Assembly: GCA_905250125.1 (NCBI GenBank)
Contig: CAJNOL010000673.1
Span: 1 to 64,000 of the forward strand
Direction: 5' to 3'
Source: Rotaria sordida
Taxonomy: Eukaryota; Rotifera; Eurotatoria; Philodinida; Philodinidae
Length of the DNA: 64,000 nt
Both the position numbers and the translations under genes were made by a program. This document shows positions 1-11,800 of this stretch, piece after piece (the first letter of the stretch is position 1; each line of letters starts with the position of its first letter). Below the pieces are notes generated by a model, which was not told the origin of the DNA, made no database searches, and saw nothing but the letters and a program-made list of their open reading frames with translations.

Positions 1-2373
1 GTACGTGCTGTATCATCAATTGATACACAAGAAAAATCTCGTTCAATCATTCCTGATACAAATGCATTAATTAAACAAATACAAAATTCTTTAAGTCGAA
101 ATTCTTTACATGATACAAAAAAACATTCACCATTATCAATATCAACAAAAGATTTACGTACATTTGTTTCATCATCATATTCACCATCAGATGAAAATAT
201 TATTGATGATGATGATCAATCATTTAAAAGACAAGCAAGATTATCAAGAAGTTTTCATAATGTATCAGAATATAATACTAGTGATCAATATATAAAACAT
301 GATCAAAATATTACAACACGTACACAACCATCAAAATCTGTTGAAAATAATCTTAATAGCGTTAGTCAAAATCAAACAAGAAATTCACAAATTCTTTTAA
401 ATTTTCCGCCAATTGTTGCAAGTAGTTCATTTTCAGCATTACCACATTCAGAAGATAATGCAAGAATGTTGGTAAGAAAACATTAAATAGATAGATTTTG
501 ATTTTTTATTTGACAAAATAGATCAATGATATCGATTTCTTTTATATTAGATAACGAGAAAAGATTCCTAAGTGATAAATCACTTTTAAGCTAAAACTAT
601 ATTCAATTGATAGGGGCTGGCGAGTAGGTAAACACCCAACAGTGGTTCGAACTATTAAGCTATTGTTGCTGAGATTTCGAATGTTTAATGGATATTTCCT
701 GTAGGGTTCGGTTTTCAAGCGAAATCATACTTTTGAATTTTGGCCTGAAACTTTGTTCATATAAAGACATCGATTAGACTAGTTACCGTAGAAAAAAATT
801 CTACTCTAAATTCGAAATCTTAGCAACAAAGGCTTAGTAGTTCGAATCACTCTCCTCGTAAAACTTTAGACCTGATTATATATCACAGATTTTCTTATTT
901 TTAATTCTTATATCTATCTTTTAGATGATAAAACTATGATGGTTTTGGATAGTTTTTGATTGGAAAGCCATAATAGCTGAATTTCATAAAAAAATACACT
1001 AAAAGTTTTCGGAGATCCAGAGATCTGAATCTATAGGGAACTTTTTCTCGTTTGAAAAAAGTTTAGTTCTCATGATTTATAAAACTCAGCTATTTTCTTG
1101 AAATAGATCTCCTGCAACCAAAATAAATCTAAGATCATCATCTTCACCTTTACTCTATATGTGCATATCTAGACTAGTACAACGCTCTACCTAAGATCGG
1201 TGACATCAAGGATCACCGTGCCCATTGTATTCCTAAATAATTCCTGTACAGTAATTAATGGATCTTTATATAATATAGAAAGTTATATGTATTACTTTGT
1301 AATGAATATTCTTTTAGTCTATGAAATGGTATACAGGACAAGTTAGTGAAAATTCTGAAATATGTTATAATACACCTCATATTGATAATGATGATCTTCT
1401 TTATAATTATATAATGACACATAGTAATCGAGAAATTCAATTATTATTTGCACGTCTTCAAGCATCAAATGATATACGTATTCATGCAGCACTTGATGAT
1501 ATACGTTTACGTGTAGTTCAATTTGATACATCAAAATCTCCTGAAGATTTACATGTATTTATGCGTTATCTTGAATCACGATTACGTGATATAAGTAATA
1601 AAAGTTTATCATTATCATCAACAACAACAACAAGAACAACAACATCAAATCATATTAATGAACAAAGACGAATGTCTAACAGTACAACAACAAATGGATA
1701 TCATACTCAACAACAACCGGATGCATTATCAATAAAAAGTCGAACAAGTTCGACAGTGGATAAAGAAACTTCATCACAAAGACAACTTGGTCGACAACAT
1801 CTTCGATCGTCCAGTAATAGAACAGGAGGAGGAGGAGGAGGAGGAACAAATGGTCATCAACTACCTCCTCCACGACGAGGAAGTCAATCAAGTGCTAATC
1901 AAGGTATATACTATAATTAATCATTTAAATAAATAAATTATTTCAAATTTAGAAAATCCTCCTGAATTTGATGATATGTTAAATACGGTCTTAGGTTTAC
2001 CAAAGAAAGGAGTAACTACTCAAGTTCAAATAAATCCTTCTTCTACTTCTCAAAAGTAAAATTAAAATGATAAATAAATATATTCTTGAAATGACATTCC
2101 TTTTTTCTTGTTTTTAGCCATGAAAAATCGACTCCTTTAGCTCAAACACAAATAGCAACAAATACAACAACTATTAATAAACTTGGACAAGATATTGGTA
2201 AACGTTTATTTGAAAGTGGTACTTATAAAGATCCTCGTCTAATTTATGATGTAAATATTATATTTAATTGATATATTTTATACTGAAATATTTTATTCTT
2301 TTTTTTTTCTTTTGTATTGTAGGGTCCAAGAAAAAATGAGAAAGAGGAACAACCTCTTGAAACATCCGTGTGA
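1..2373 (+). CDS. Unidentified Ser/Asn/Thr-rich protein, C-terminal part (5'-partial)
   Basis: I do not recognise this protein. Five exons are visible: 1-471 (open at the window edge), 1318-1903, 1953-2055, 2118-2250 and 2323-2373. All have GT-AG introns and matching phases, giving 447 residues and one stop (TGA 2371-2373). The first exon is low-complexity and Ser/Asn/Asp-rich. Exon 2 starts with a better ordered, probably helical stretch of about 90 residues (motif LFARLQASNDIRIHAALDD), then turns into Thr/Ser/Gln tracts and a seven-glycine run. The last residues are ETSV, which fits a class I PDZ-binding C-terminus. That suggests a scaffold or cortical protein, but this is inference. Intron 1 is long (846 bp) and holds a repeat; the other introns are 50-75 bp. 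The start lies upstream of the window. Confidence 0.7.
545..850. repeat. Dispersed-repeat copy with internal inverted repeat, in intron 1 of the first gene
   Basis: A copy of the dispersed family core (TGATAAATCACTTTTAAGC) begins at 573. Downstream, 646-682 and 810-847 are imperfect inverted copies of each other, about 32 of 37 positions matching, and both contain TTCGAACTA/TTCGAAT ends. The block lies wholly within the 846-bp intron, so it would form a stem-loop in the pre-mRNA. Confidence 0.6.
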
Positions 2374-3332
2374 TAAAAAATATTATTTGCTTTTGAATTC
2401 AAAAGCAAATGAATTTAATATCATTATGGAATGTTTTTTTTGGAATTGTGTGCAATTTATGTTTCTCTTTCTCTACTGTGATATATATATTTATAATTTT
2501 TGACAATTTATCTTCTCTACGAAAAATAGAATATTGAATCACAGAGAATGACTCTGTGTATGGTTTATTTTATTTTTTAACTCGGTGTCGCTTGTTTATG
2601 TATAGACGACGCGTTTTCTTCATATTTGTTTTTTTTTTATCAATCCGAACCAATTTAACGGACTAAGTTTGAGTTATTATACATTAACGAATTATTTTTC
2701 ATTCATTCTTTTTGTTTCGTAATATATTATGCAAAAAGATCATTTTGTTTTTGATTGTATGTTTCATATGTTTCTTTCTCTTTTTTCTTACTCATTGTGT
2801 GGATGCTTTACTTGATGACCTGTTAGCTATGATTTCTCATTTAAACTTTTTTTTTTTCTGTTTGGTGTCTGTGTATAAAGTTTTAGTGTGCAAGTGGAGA
2901 ATATACTCTTAATTTCTGTTTGTTAAATTTTTCTTTCTTTTTTTTTTGCTACAAATTATAAACTTGCAAATATTAAATTGACTTCAGTATAAAAATTAAT
3001 TATCACTAGTAGAAAGCTATAATTTAATTGATGTAGAAATCTTTCGAAGTGTCAAATTGCTATTGATACAGAACTATATGCATTATGTAGGTGCTAATAA
3101 GCAATGAATACTCTGAAAAAGGTTCAGATTATTAATTTATCGCAGTCGAACTATGCTATTTTTAGCATAATGCCATGACCGCCTCGAAAATACAAAGAAA
3201 ACTAAATTTCAATTTAAGAGTAGGCATGAGTTTAAGTGAAGAGAAGACTCACAATCACTCTTAGGCGTGCTAGTTCAGCTTGGTCTTCTTGTACAATTTG
3301 ATTTTCGTATTGCTTTCGTGATTTGTATTTGT

Positions 3333-3352
3333 GACCCAGTTGTAACTGGGTC
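3333..3352. repeat. Perfect short palindrome
   Basis: Arms GACCCAGTT and AACTGGGTC are perfectly complementary with a 2-base centre. It lies 210 bp before a second, stronger hairpin. The surrounding 280 bp is richer in CCAGT/ACCGG words than the neighbouring AT-rich DNA. Confidence 0.7.
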
Positions 3353-3561
3353 AAGAAATACTAGACCAGTCTAAAAATATTGCCAAACCAGTATAAACCG
3401 GCGAATTCACAAAGGTTTTCCAGATGATAAAACTGATATTAGACGCAAAGTTTCGTTCTAAATATCTACAGATTTTTACGCTTGTATTTTCTGGAATACT
3501 TCCGTTGTAATGAGCCATATAACAAAATAAGGGCCAACCAAAGATTGTAACCTGTCCAGAA

Positions 3562-3595
3562 TTTTTGAACCGGTTCGATCCGACCGGTTCAAAAA
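3562..3595. repeat. 13-bp-arm perfect hairpin
   Basis: Arms TTTTTGAACCGGT and ACCGGTTCAAAAA are perfect reverse complements around the 8-base loop TCGATCCG. This is GC-richer than its surroundings. It may be a regulatory palindrome or the end of a decayed transposon; no gene is adjacent. Confidence 0.75.
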
Positions 3596-4422
3596 ACCTT
3601 TTAGACCTGTGGAAATCGGCAAAAAGTGACTGATTTGTTTGTTCGTTATTAATTGGTTAATGGGAATGGCTTCAAAAAATATTCACTTTCCTTTTGTCGC
3701 TTAGGTTTTTACAAATCTCCAGGAAGAAATCTCATATTTTAATCTTTTATATCTGTTTGATTTCTCGTAGGAAGGACGTAGTTTTAAGTACTAGACAACG
3801 AGAATTATTCTGAGTTCGTTCTTATTTGAGAAACATGTCTTCATCTATAATACATTAGAATGTGTACTGCGTTGATTGAATAAAATGATTGTGAGAAGGA
3901 ATTCTTCATAAAGAAAATCTGAATAATTTCCTGTAGAGAACCACTACAGTATCCTTAATACCTGGTTTTTTTTTGTGAATGAAAAAAAATGCATTTTGTA
4001 ATTAAGTATAGTTTTCTTAATTCTTGCTCTTATGAAGTATTAAACTGGGAGGTGATATAACTCTAAGATGATCGAAGCAAAATATTAAGCTTTTAAGTAA
4101 TAATATGTGTACAAATGCTAAAAATAATCAATGAACTTCAGAAATGATAGAAAATTAGTTATGCTTGAGTGCTTTATGAATTCTATTATGCTACTTTTAT
4201 TCCGAAGAGTCCTCTAATGTCTAATGGTCTTGATTCACTTTTTTTGGAATCGATATTTGATATCCTTCAAATGTAGGATTCATATCACAAGTCACTATAT
4301 ATGAGCTGATTTGAAAAGACCCATTAAATAGCAATATTATTTAATACAAAGTCATGAAAGAAATTCATATTTATTTGCACGATTAATTATAGAAAAAATA
4401 CAAATGTCAATATTTTCGGTTA

Positions 4423-4596
4423 CTATTCATTACCGTAGGAGTTCTACCAATAGTGACTATACCTAGGATCAGGCAACTATCTTCCATAATCATACAATGG
4501 ATCGCATCGACCGTATCCTCCACCATATCGTCAATAGGGACCGTCGTAATGAGGTCCACTCCATCTAGCATAGAAACCAAAAGGACTCCAATACAT
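4423..4596 (-). pseudogene. Degenerate Gly/Tyr-rich small ORF with in-frame stops
   Basis: Reading minus from ATG at 4596, one frame encodes a Tyr/Gly/Asp/Pro-rich peptide with motifs such as YGGGYGRCDPLYDYGR and DPRYSHYW. It is interrupted by one TGA and two TAG codons before a terminal TAG. The composition is unlike random AT-rich DNA and resembles secreted Gly-Tyr-rich peptides. A TATATAAAAG-like box lies about 90 bp upstream on the same strand (near 4685-4697), followed by a possible splice donor AAG/GTAAGTG-like sequence. It could be a decayed small secreted-peptide gene or chance; I cannot assign a function. Confidence 0.3.
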
Positions 4597-5578
4597 TATT
4601 TATATTATACCAGACTAGAATTAGTATAAAGATTAAAAAAAAAACTTATGAATAACTTTTATATAATGTCTACACTTACTTGTCTTTTATATATAAAGTT
4701 TGTATTTATAATATGAATGAATATAAACGAAGAAGCTGCCTGCCTTTTATATTCCATAATCTTGTGTATTTTCGTTGTTTTTATTCCGATATCGATGGTT
4801 CGAGAAATATCATAGAAGTAAACTTGTATTCGTTGATCACCTCCATATCAGATTTACATCTACTATTTGTCACTACCAAAAACGCAAAACCTTTAACTAT
4901 CTAAATTTACCTGACTAATCATGCGTGATAATGCGCTTCAAAAATAACTAACTATACACACTCACATGAGGTTTACAAAGTAAAGAAACTAATTTATCTC
5001 TGTTATTTTATTATTCAATAGAATTTGGATACAAAAAGCTAAGTTTTTTCTTCATAATATAGATTAAATTAAATTTTCTTTTCAAAGTTAAATATATAAA
5101 ACAAACTAATCCATCTCATATCAAAAGTACATCTATTCTAATACAAAGTAAGAAAACAAATGATAAATATTTTTTTGTTTTAATATCTATATTAAGGCAG
5201 AAGAGAACAGTTTATCGCATAAAACTATGATGAATTTGAAAAAATCATTATAAATTTTATAGTTTCGTTGATGGTTTGATTGTTTCTCATTACTATAACT
5301 TCGTTGCCGTCGATTATAATGATATTGTTTGTTTACAAGTCGATTTGATAAATCAGACATTGTTTACTATTTTTATTCAATGTTCATTCGTATTTTGATT
5401 TAAGCTTAGATACTTCTTCAGCTTCAAGTCATTCAATTATATTTCAAGAATGACTTAGCTATTCTCAAAATAAATATCAATTCTTTTACTTCGATGTTGT
5501 TTCGTTAAATAGTCAATAGGAATAATTAATTTATGAACAACTGGATCTCTTACAGATATAACTAATTTTTGTTGTTAA

Positions 5579-6508
5579 CCCTTTCGAGTCGATTCGATTT
5601 TCCTAGAAAATAGTTTTAAAAAATTCATTTTTATGTGCATTCATCTTTCGATAAATGCACTCGTTGGTCTTTCTAGTGGGGATCAACCATTTGTTTTTCT
5701 TTTTCTTGTTTGTATTATCGCATAGGAGGTCTTCTTTCACATCGAACTGAATAGTTACTCAAGTTTCTTTTTCTCTCTGCTACATGTATTATACAGTAGG
5801 AACGAAATAAAGAAACAAGATTTCAATTTTTTTCTTTTACATGAACACATCATGAAGCCACAAGTTATCCTCGATTACAATGAAGAAAAACAAGATACAG
5901 ATTTATCTGATCAGCTATCAGTATACTATACATGCCTCAGACGATCTGTAAAATGGTATTAAAAAGTGCCATTTGAATTGATATTTGGAACAGCAATAGT
6001 TAATGCCTATTTGATTTACAAAGAAAATTATGACAGAAGCCATATGACCATGCTACAGTTTCGTGAAATTCTTGTACGATCTTTACTGCTTGGTACGCCA
6101 TTCGAGAAGCTGAAACCTGGTCCGAAGCAACAGTCAACAAGCCAAACGAAGCGCAAACTCACTTATCATAACTCGAAGAAAAGGAAGGGTCGGACCGCGC
6201 TGTTCGAACACTATGTTGGCTGCTACGAGAAAATCAAACAACAACAATCAAGAGAAGCAAATAATGGAACAGTAAAGAAAATAAAAAACTTCTGTTCTGA
6301 TTGTAGCAAATTTTATTGTCTTGTTTGTTTCAACGAGAAACACCATTCTATGCAATAAATAATTCAAACAATAGCACAGAGAGCAGACGATACATTACAC
6401 ATAACCTTCTGCCTGAGGAAAAGGACAAGAAAAGTGTTTTTCTAGTCATTTTCTTTTTAAAATATAGTGGGTCTCACCGGGGGGAGGGGACCCATCGACT
6501 TGAAAGGG
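5579..6508. mobile_element. Internally deleted piggyBac element with TTAA target duplication
   Basis: The unit is flanked by TTAA at 5575-5578 and 6509-6512, the target duplication typical of piggyBac. The left end reads CCCTTTCGAGTCGAT and the reverse complement of the right end reads CCCTTTCAAGTCGAT, a 15-bp terminal inverted repeat with one mismatch. Inside the right end a GC-rich imperfect palindrome (GGGTC...GACCC, about 6471-6493) stands out from the AT-rich background. Only the C-terminal third of a transposase remains, so this is a non-autonomous derivative about 930 bp long that would need a transposase supplied elsewhere. TIR preservation suggests a fairly recent insertion or recent mobilisation. 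Confidence 0.9.
5852..6358 (+). pseudogene. PiggyBac transposase C-terminal fragment, broken by an internal stop
   Basis: The frame from ATG 5852 carries piggyBac (DDE_Tnp_1_7) signatures in order: a DYNEEKQDTDLSDQ block containing the family's catalytic Asp region, KWY, FELIFGTAIVNAYLIY, and a C-terminal Cys-rich zinc finger (CSDCSKFYCLVC then FNEKHH). One in-frame TAA at 5960-5962, right after KWY, breaks the frame. Functional family members run to roughly 550-600 residues, and about two thirds of the N-terminal side is missing. It lies inside matching terminal repeats, so the deletion occurred within the element. No activity is expected. Confidence 0.9.
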
Positions 6509-6800
6509 TTAATGAAGCTGTTAGATGATTTCAATGAGATTTTGTTTTTCATCAATTGTTCGAATATAAGTGCTACACCAACAATCATAAACATAGTTGA
6601 AGGCATAAGTACCATTCGATCAACCCAATCAAACTGTAAAAAAGAAATCAATGCTTGATTTTCGTAGATTATATCTCATCTATTAATGTAAGGTTGATAA
6701 TCTCGAAAACAATAATGCAAAGCTGCTTCAGTTAATACACTATTGAAATAAGCTGACGCCGTTAGTTTAACATATAAAGTATAAGAATCAATATGTCAAG

Positions 6801-6854
6801 CAGAGTTTTGCAGGGTATAGAGTACCAAAAACAGTCTTACCCTGCAAAACTCTG
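6801..6854. repeat. Perfect 17-bp inverted repeat, 20-base loop
   Basis: Left arm 6801-6817 (CAGAGTTTTGCAGGGTA) and right arm 6838-6854 are perfect reverse complements around a 20-base loop. It has a mixed base composition, so it is not a by-product of A/T richness. It lies 290 bp beyond the piggyBac element and next to a TA microsatellite. It could be a small MITE-like relic, a transcribed hairpin or a terminator-like structure. Confidence 0.85.
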
Positions 6855-6874
6855 ATACACAGATGGTAACGACG

Positions 6875-6894
6875 ATATATATATATATATATAT
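6875..6894. repeat. TA dinucleotide microsatellite
   Basis: About ten uninterrupted AT units. Similar tracts occur near 41636, 49694, 55943 and 60763. Confidence 0.9.
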
Positions 6895-8875
6895 TGTGGT
6901 GAAATTTAAAATTTACTCGGTCAAAATTAAAGTTTTAATTTTGTTCAGACTAAATTGAAATTTTAATTTCGTCCAATATAATGTCAGTCAAAACTAAAAT
7001 TTCAATTTTGACTGGGCTGAATTAAATTCTTTTTAATGAATAGGAAAAGGTAATGACAGATAAACAATTAAAAAGACAATCCAGGTCCATAACCACACTC
7101 ACATTCGAACCTTCAAGGCTTGAAGTGTAACAAACTCGAAGCTTTGGAATTTTGTATTATTTAGTTCGGATTTGAGATTAGCATTGATTTCGGATTTGTT
7201 TTCCAATGACTCGCATCTTAAAAGATTTCGTAAGATAAGGTGACATTAACAATAATCTACTTTAGTATAGATATAGCACGATCAGGAAACGATTTTATGA
7301 TTTGAAGCCAAATCCTTAACTATTTAGATTTGGCTTCGGACAAAAATAATATAAATATAGTTTGCGTTTCGGTAAAGGTCACTAAATTGCAAACTGTTTA
7401 TGTGTATTTGATTCAAAAGTAAAAACAAATACAAATTCCAAGATGCTTGGCATCAAATTCCAAATCTATTCTAGGTTTGTCCCACCCCTACTCTAGACCC
7501 ATACTCATCCATATGAAGAACCTTCAGAATCAAACATCTTCACCTATATTCATACCTTTTGTTATCGAAATTTTATCTTTTTCTGTTCATGAGACCAAAT
7601 TTCAATTTTCACTAGGTGAAGTTAAAATTTGACTGAATTTTAATTTTGATCATAACATAAATATTTTGATGATATACTTTCAAGCGTATTAAATACTATA
7701 ATAATATTGAGAAAAGATATAGTTTTATGTTGTATAAACCAAAAAACAAGCTTTTTTTTCTGATCTATATTCAATTTGATTTTGTTTATATTGGTGTGGA
7801 TCTGTATGCGTAGAATCGTTTCAAATAAATCGAACATAAATTAATCTTAGTTTTTCTTGTTTTAGAAAAAGAATTCTCATTTAACTATTTTCAACAACTC
7901 GAAGATATTTTTCATTTAGTTTATCTGACATATATAGAAAGAAGTCGTCTGTAATCTGCAATGTTATTGCAGTGTTTCTCAAGGTTCTAAAGACTTTTCA
8001 TAGGGGAAATTAATGTCCTATATAATTGAAGCGAATCCTATGTAGAGATGATACTTGATCTGCACAATGGTCCATCCCTGATGATCACAGAAGAATATCT
8101 AAAAGACTGTCTTTCTATTTATTATCTTATTTTTCGAAAATATTAACTCTCTTTTTCATCCAGATGTCAGCTTTCTCATAATGACCTGATATTTACTACA
8201 CGAGGTTTTTGCTGCTAAGCAAAATATTCATAGTACGAGCGACATAAATCATAGAAATATCATAACTCGGCAAATCCAATCGAAGATCGTTGCTCCTTTT
8301 TTGCTCCTTAGAAGTCGTTATGAACAATTCAAACATGAACAATCAATGAACAAAACAACTTGATAAATAATGATTACATCAGAACATATTATGAGTTTTC
8401 TATATTGAATTAATTTCTTTGAAAAGTTGATCCTATTCTTTATAATAGACATTTAACACTATTCTTCAGATACATAGAAGTTATTCGAATTCTTTCTAGT
8501 AATAAATAATTCCATCAAGTATTTTTTTTTAAATAGTATAGATTAAAAAACAAGATTGAATTTTGTATTATTATATTTTTACTTTATCAAAATAAATATA
8601 ACATCAACAACACAACAAAAAACAAAAACAAAACACTGTAAGACATGAATTGATGTTATAATATGTTTTCAAAAATAAAACCCGTAGACGATATTTGATC
8701 ACTAAATAATTTTTTTAAAATGTATTTTGTTAAATAAAGTTTATCCAAAAAACATTTCTAAAATAAGTAAGATACTACAATTATTTTTTATCAATGAATA
8801 GACAAAAAAATAGTATTTTGTTTAGCTACAAACATAGAAAATCGTAGCGAAGAACAAAAAAAAGAAAATAATTGC

Positions 8876-11800
8876 TTAAAGCTTAGAAGTGCTTGACGAA
8901 ATGCTAACAGACCGATCCCGATGATCTTTTAAATATTGTTGACGAGCATAGAGAGGTCGAATAGGTAACATTGTTTCAGGACTTAATTCAACAATGACAT
9001 CATTTGTCCATTGATCCTAGAAAATATAAATTTTTAAAAATAAGAAAAATAATCTTACATGTTTGTTTTTTGTTTTTTTTTTACTGTATCTGAAACTTGT
9101 TTCCATCGACAAACAACTTCATCATCACCGAGTTTACCTGAACATGTCAATATGACGAATTGATCATGGCATCTATATAGATAAATAAATTAAACATTGA
9201 AAAAAAAGAAAAAGAAAAAAGAATCATTAATATTTCTTGTTAAATTTTTTTTGTTTTTTTATATACTTTGTTTTACAAATACATTTGACAGGTGCATCAG
9301 ATATTTTTGCTTTAAATAGAAGATTAAATGATAGTGTTGCTGATGCTTCTAATAATTTTTGTTGTTGTTTAATTGTTGTATTTGGAAATTTTATTTGTTG
9401 ATTATCACGACACCATTCTTCTGATGATATAACAGCTGGACTTGATGATTGTGTTTTTGCTGATGTTAATGTTGTACTTGTTTCATCAGAATCTATATTT
9501 CGATTTTTTTTCTCATTATCATTTGTTAGATAAGTTATTGTTGAATGATGACGTCTATGATGTCGATATGAATTTATTGAATGATCTTTTATTTTCATTG
9601 GAAAAGCAATACGATAAAGATGACAATTTGATGAATAATCCATTTTCCAACAATCATCAGATGAATAAAATAAATCTTTCATAGCTGAATCAGATCTTGA
9701 ACGAGATTTTTTTCGATTATTTACAATATTTGGTAAAACTGATATATAATGTGGAATTGTATCATTAATCATATGATTTGTTACACTTAATGATCTTCGA
9801 AAATATTTTCTTTTTGTTGAATATATTGATGGTGATCGTATAGATTTTTTTTCAAATGAAAAATTTAATACATATATAATACCTGTTGATGTACCAATCC
9901 ATAATTGTTCATTATGTATAAGAAATGAAGTAATACGAATTTGATCTATAATATTACTCGAATTACCATCTTCAATTGAATTTAATTGAACATTTTTTTC
10001 AATAATTGTTAATTGTTCATTTGTTTTACCAAATTTTTCAAATAAATTATTTAAACATATTGTTCCATGTAATTTACATTCTGATTGACTCCATGCTTGT
10101 AATATATTACTTGTTGATCGAAGTAATATCCATATATGATCAGAATCATCATCATCATAATAAAGTAAAGATGTTGGATCTAGACTTTCAAATGTTAAAT
10201 CAATATTTGCTAGAATATCTAATGTTCTATAGATATAATTAAAAAAATATATAGAATTTCAAATATATATATTTAATTATCATGCACTACTTTTCATTGA
10301 TAATTGTCATTTTATTTGAACTTAAACACCATAATTTATCATTACGATAAGCAACTGCAGTTATAGCTGATTTATCTATAGTTATACAAAATGCTTCTTC
10401 TGGTTCATGATGATTATATAACTAAAATAAAATGAAAAGAATTTATTTTGAATAAATTTAATTGTTGAATTTACTTCAACAATAGCTAAATTTCCATCTG
10501 ATAAACCACAATAAATTCGATTACAATTAATTTTATTTAAACTAGTCATACAAAGAAGACAACTTCGTAGTCTAGTAGCCCATAGAATTTGTCTACAAGA
10601 AAAAAACACAAATAAAAATTAAAATCTTTTAATATTTGATTCCTTTTTTTTTCTATTTCCTTACCTTTCATCAATTGAAAAACTCAATAAAGTACCACAA
10701 AGAGTACCAACTAAGACAAGTTCACTATTGACACATGTCATACAAAATGCTCGGGAATTATACTATTCATAATAATCTTGAACTTTGTTTTTTTTTTTGT
10801 ACAAAAAAAAGAGCTTACCGTGACCTCAAGATCAATCATAATACCACGGTCGACACTGACTTCGAAAAGATGTAAAGAATATTGTGAACCAAATGCAATC
10901 CAAACAAGGTCTAAATAAATAAGTACGTACTATGTTAATATCAAAATTATTAATAAACATACTTCCAGGTAGAACAACAGCACAATCAAGTGTTGTTGAT
11001 GATTGATTGATTTCTTGAAACTAAACAGATAAGATTATTTATTCACAGAATGATTTTTTATTTTAGGGAATAACTTACTACATAATCTCGTTTTATAAAA
11101 CCATCTTTTGATGATTGTCGTTTAAGAACATTATCTGTTAACATTTTCATCCAATAAGCTTGTTTAATAGCAATATCTTTTCGATGACAAAAAGGTTTCA
11201 AATCTTCAAAAGCAATCTATATTAAATAAGTTTAATATAAATAATTATAAAAAAAAAGAAAATCAAATTAATCTACTTTAAAAAGACTTTCAACATCAAT
11301 TAAATTTTTAGTTGAATCTTTAATTTGTTTCATCATTGATATTGTATCAGTTTTAGTTAAAATACTTTCACGATTAATAATTAAAATAGCTAATGCAAAA
11401 CGAAATAAAACTTTCGCTCCTTCTAATAAAAAACAATCCCATATACGTAATAATGTTTCAAATGGTACACTATCAATAAATATAGCCATAAACCAATTTA
11501 ATGTTAATGATGTTATTTCAACTTCATTGATTTCAAAATGTTGATAAATATCTGGTGCTTTTTGTTTTAAAAGATCTTTAAGAACAAATTGATCAACTTG
11601 TGCACCAATAAGACTAGTATCATAATAATTATTTAAATGACATTCAGTTATGGCTATTAAAAGCCAAAAAGCATCTTCAGGTTCGAGTAATAAAAGTGCA
11701 ACAGCAACAATAAAATTCATTCCTTGACAATAACCAATTGTTGAATTATGTAAACAAAATACTTGAAGAACTTGACGTAAATAACGTATCTAGGACATAT

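Larger units (their letters stand above)
2374..5574. other. Intergenic, 3' flank of first gene to piggyBac insertion
   Basis: The first 550 bases are T-rich and probably include the 3' UTR of the upstream gene. Short ORFs here are low-complexity and have no recognisable protein features. Short perfect palindromes lie at 3333-3352 and 3562-3595. A degenerate Gly/Tyr-rich ORF lies on the minus strand at 4423-4596. I see no other gene. Confidence 0.6.
6513..8875. other. Intergenic between piggyBac and the TBC gene 3' end
   Basis: Contains a 17-bp-arm hairpin (6801-6854), a TA microsatellite and several small imperfect palindromes of the type TCAAAATTAAAGTTTTAATTTTG (6920-7020 and 7610-7650). 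The last 350 bases are A/T-rich and probably include the 3' UTR of the minus-strand TBC gene. The short ORFs show no protein-like features. Confidence 0.6.
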
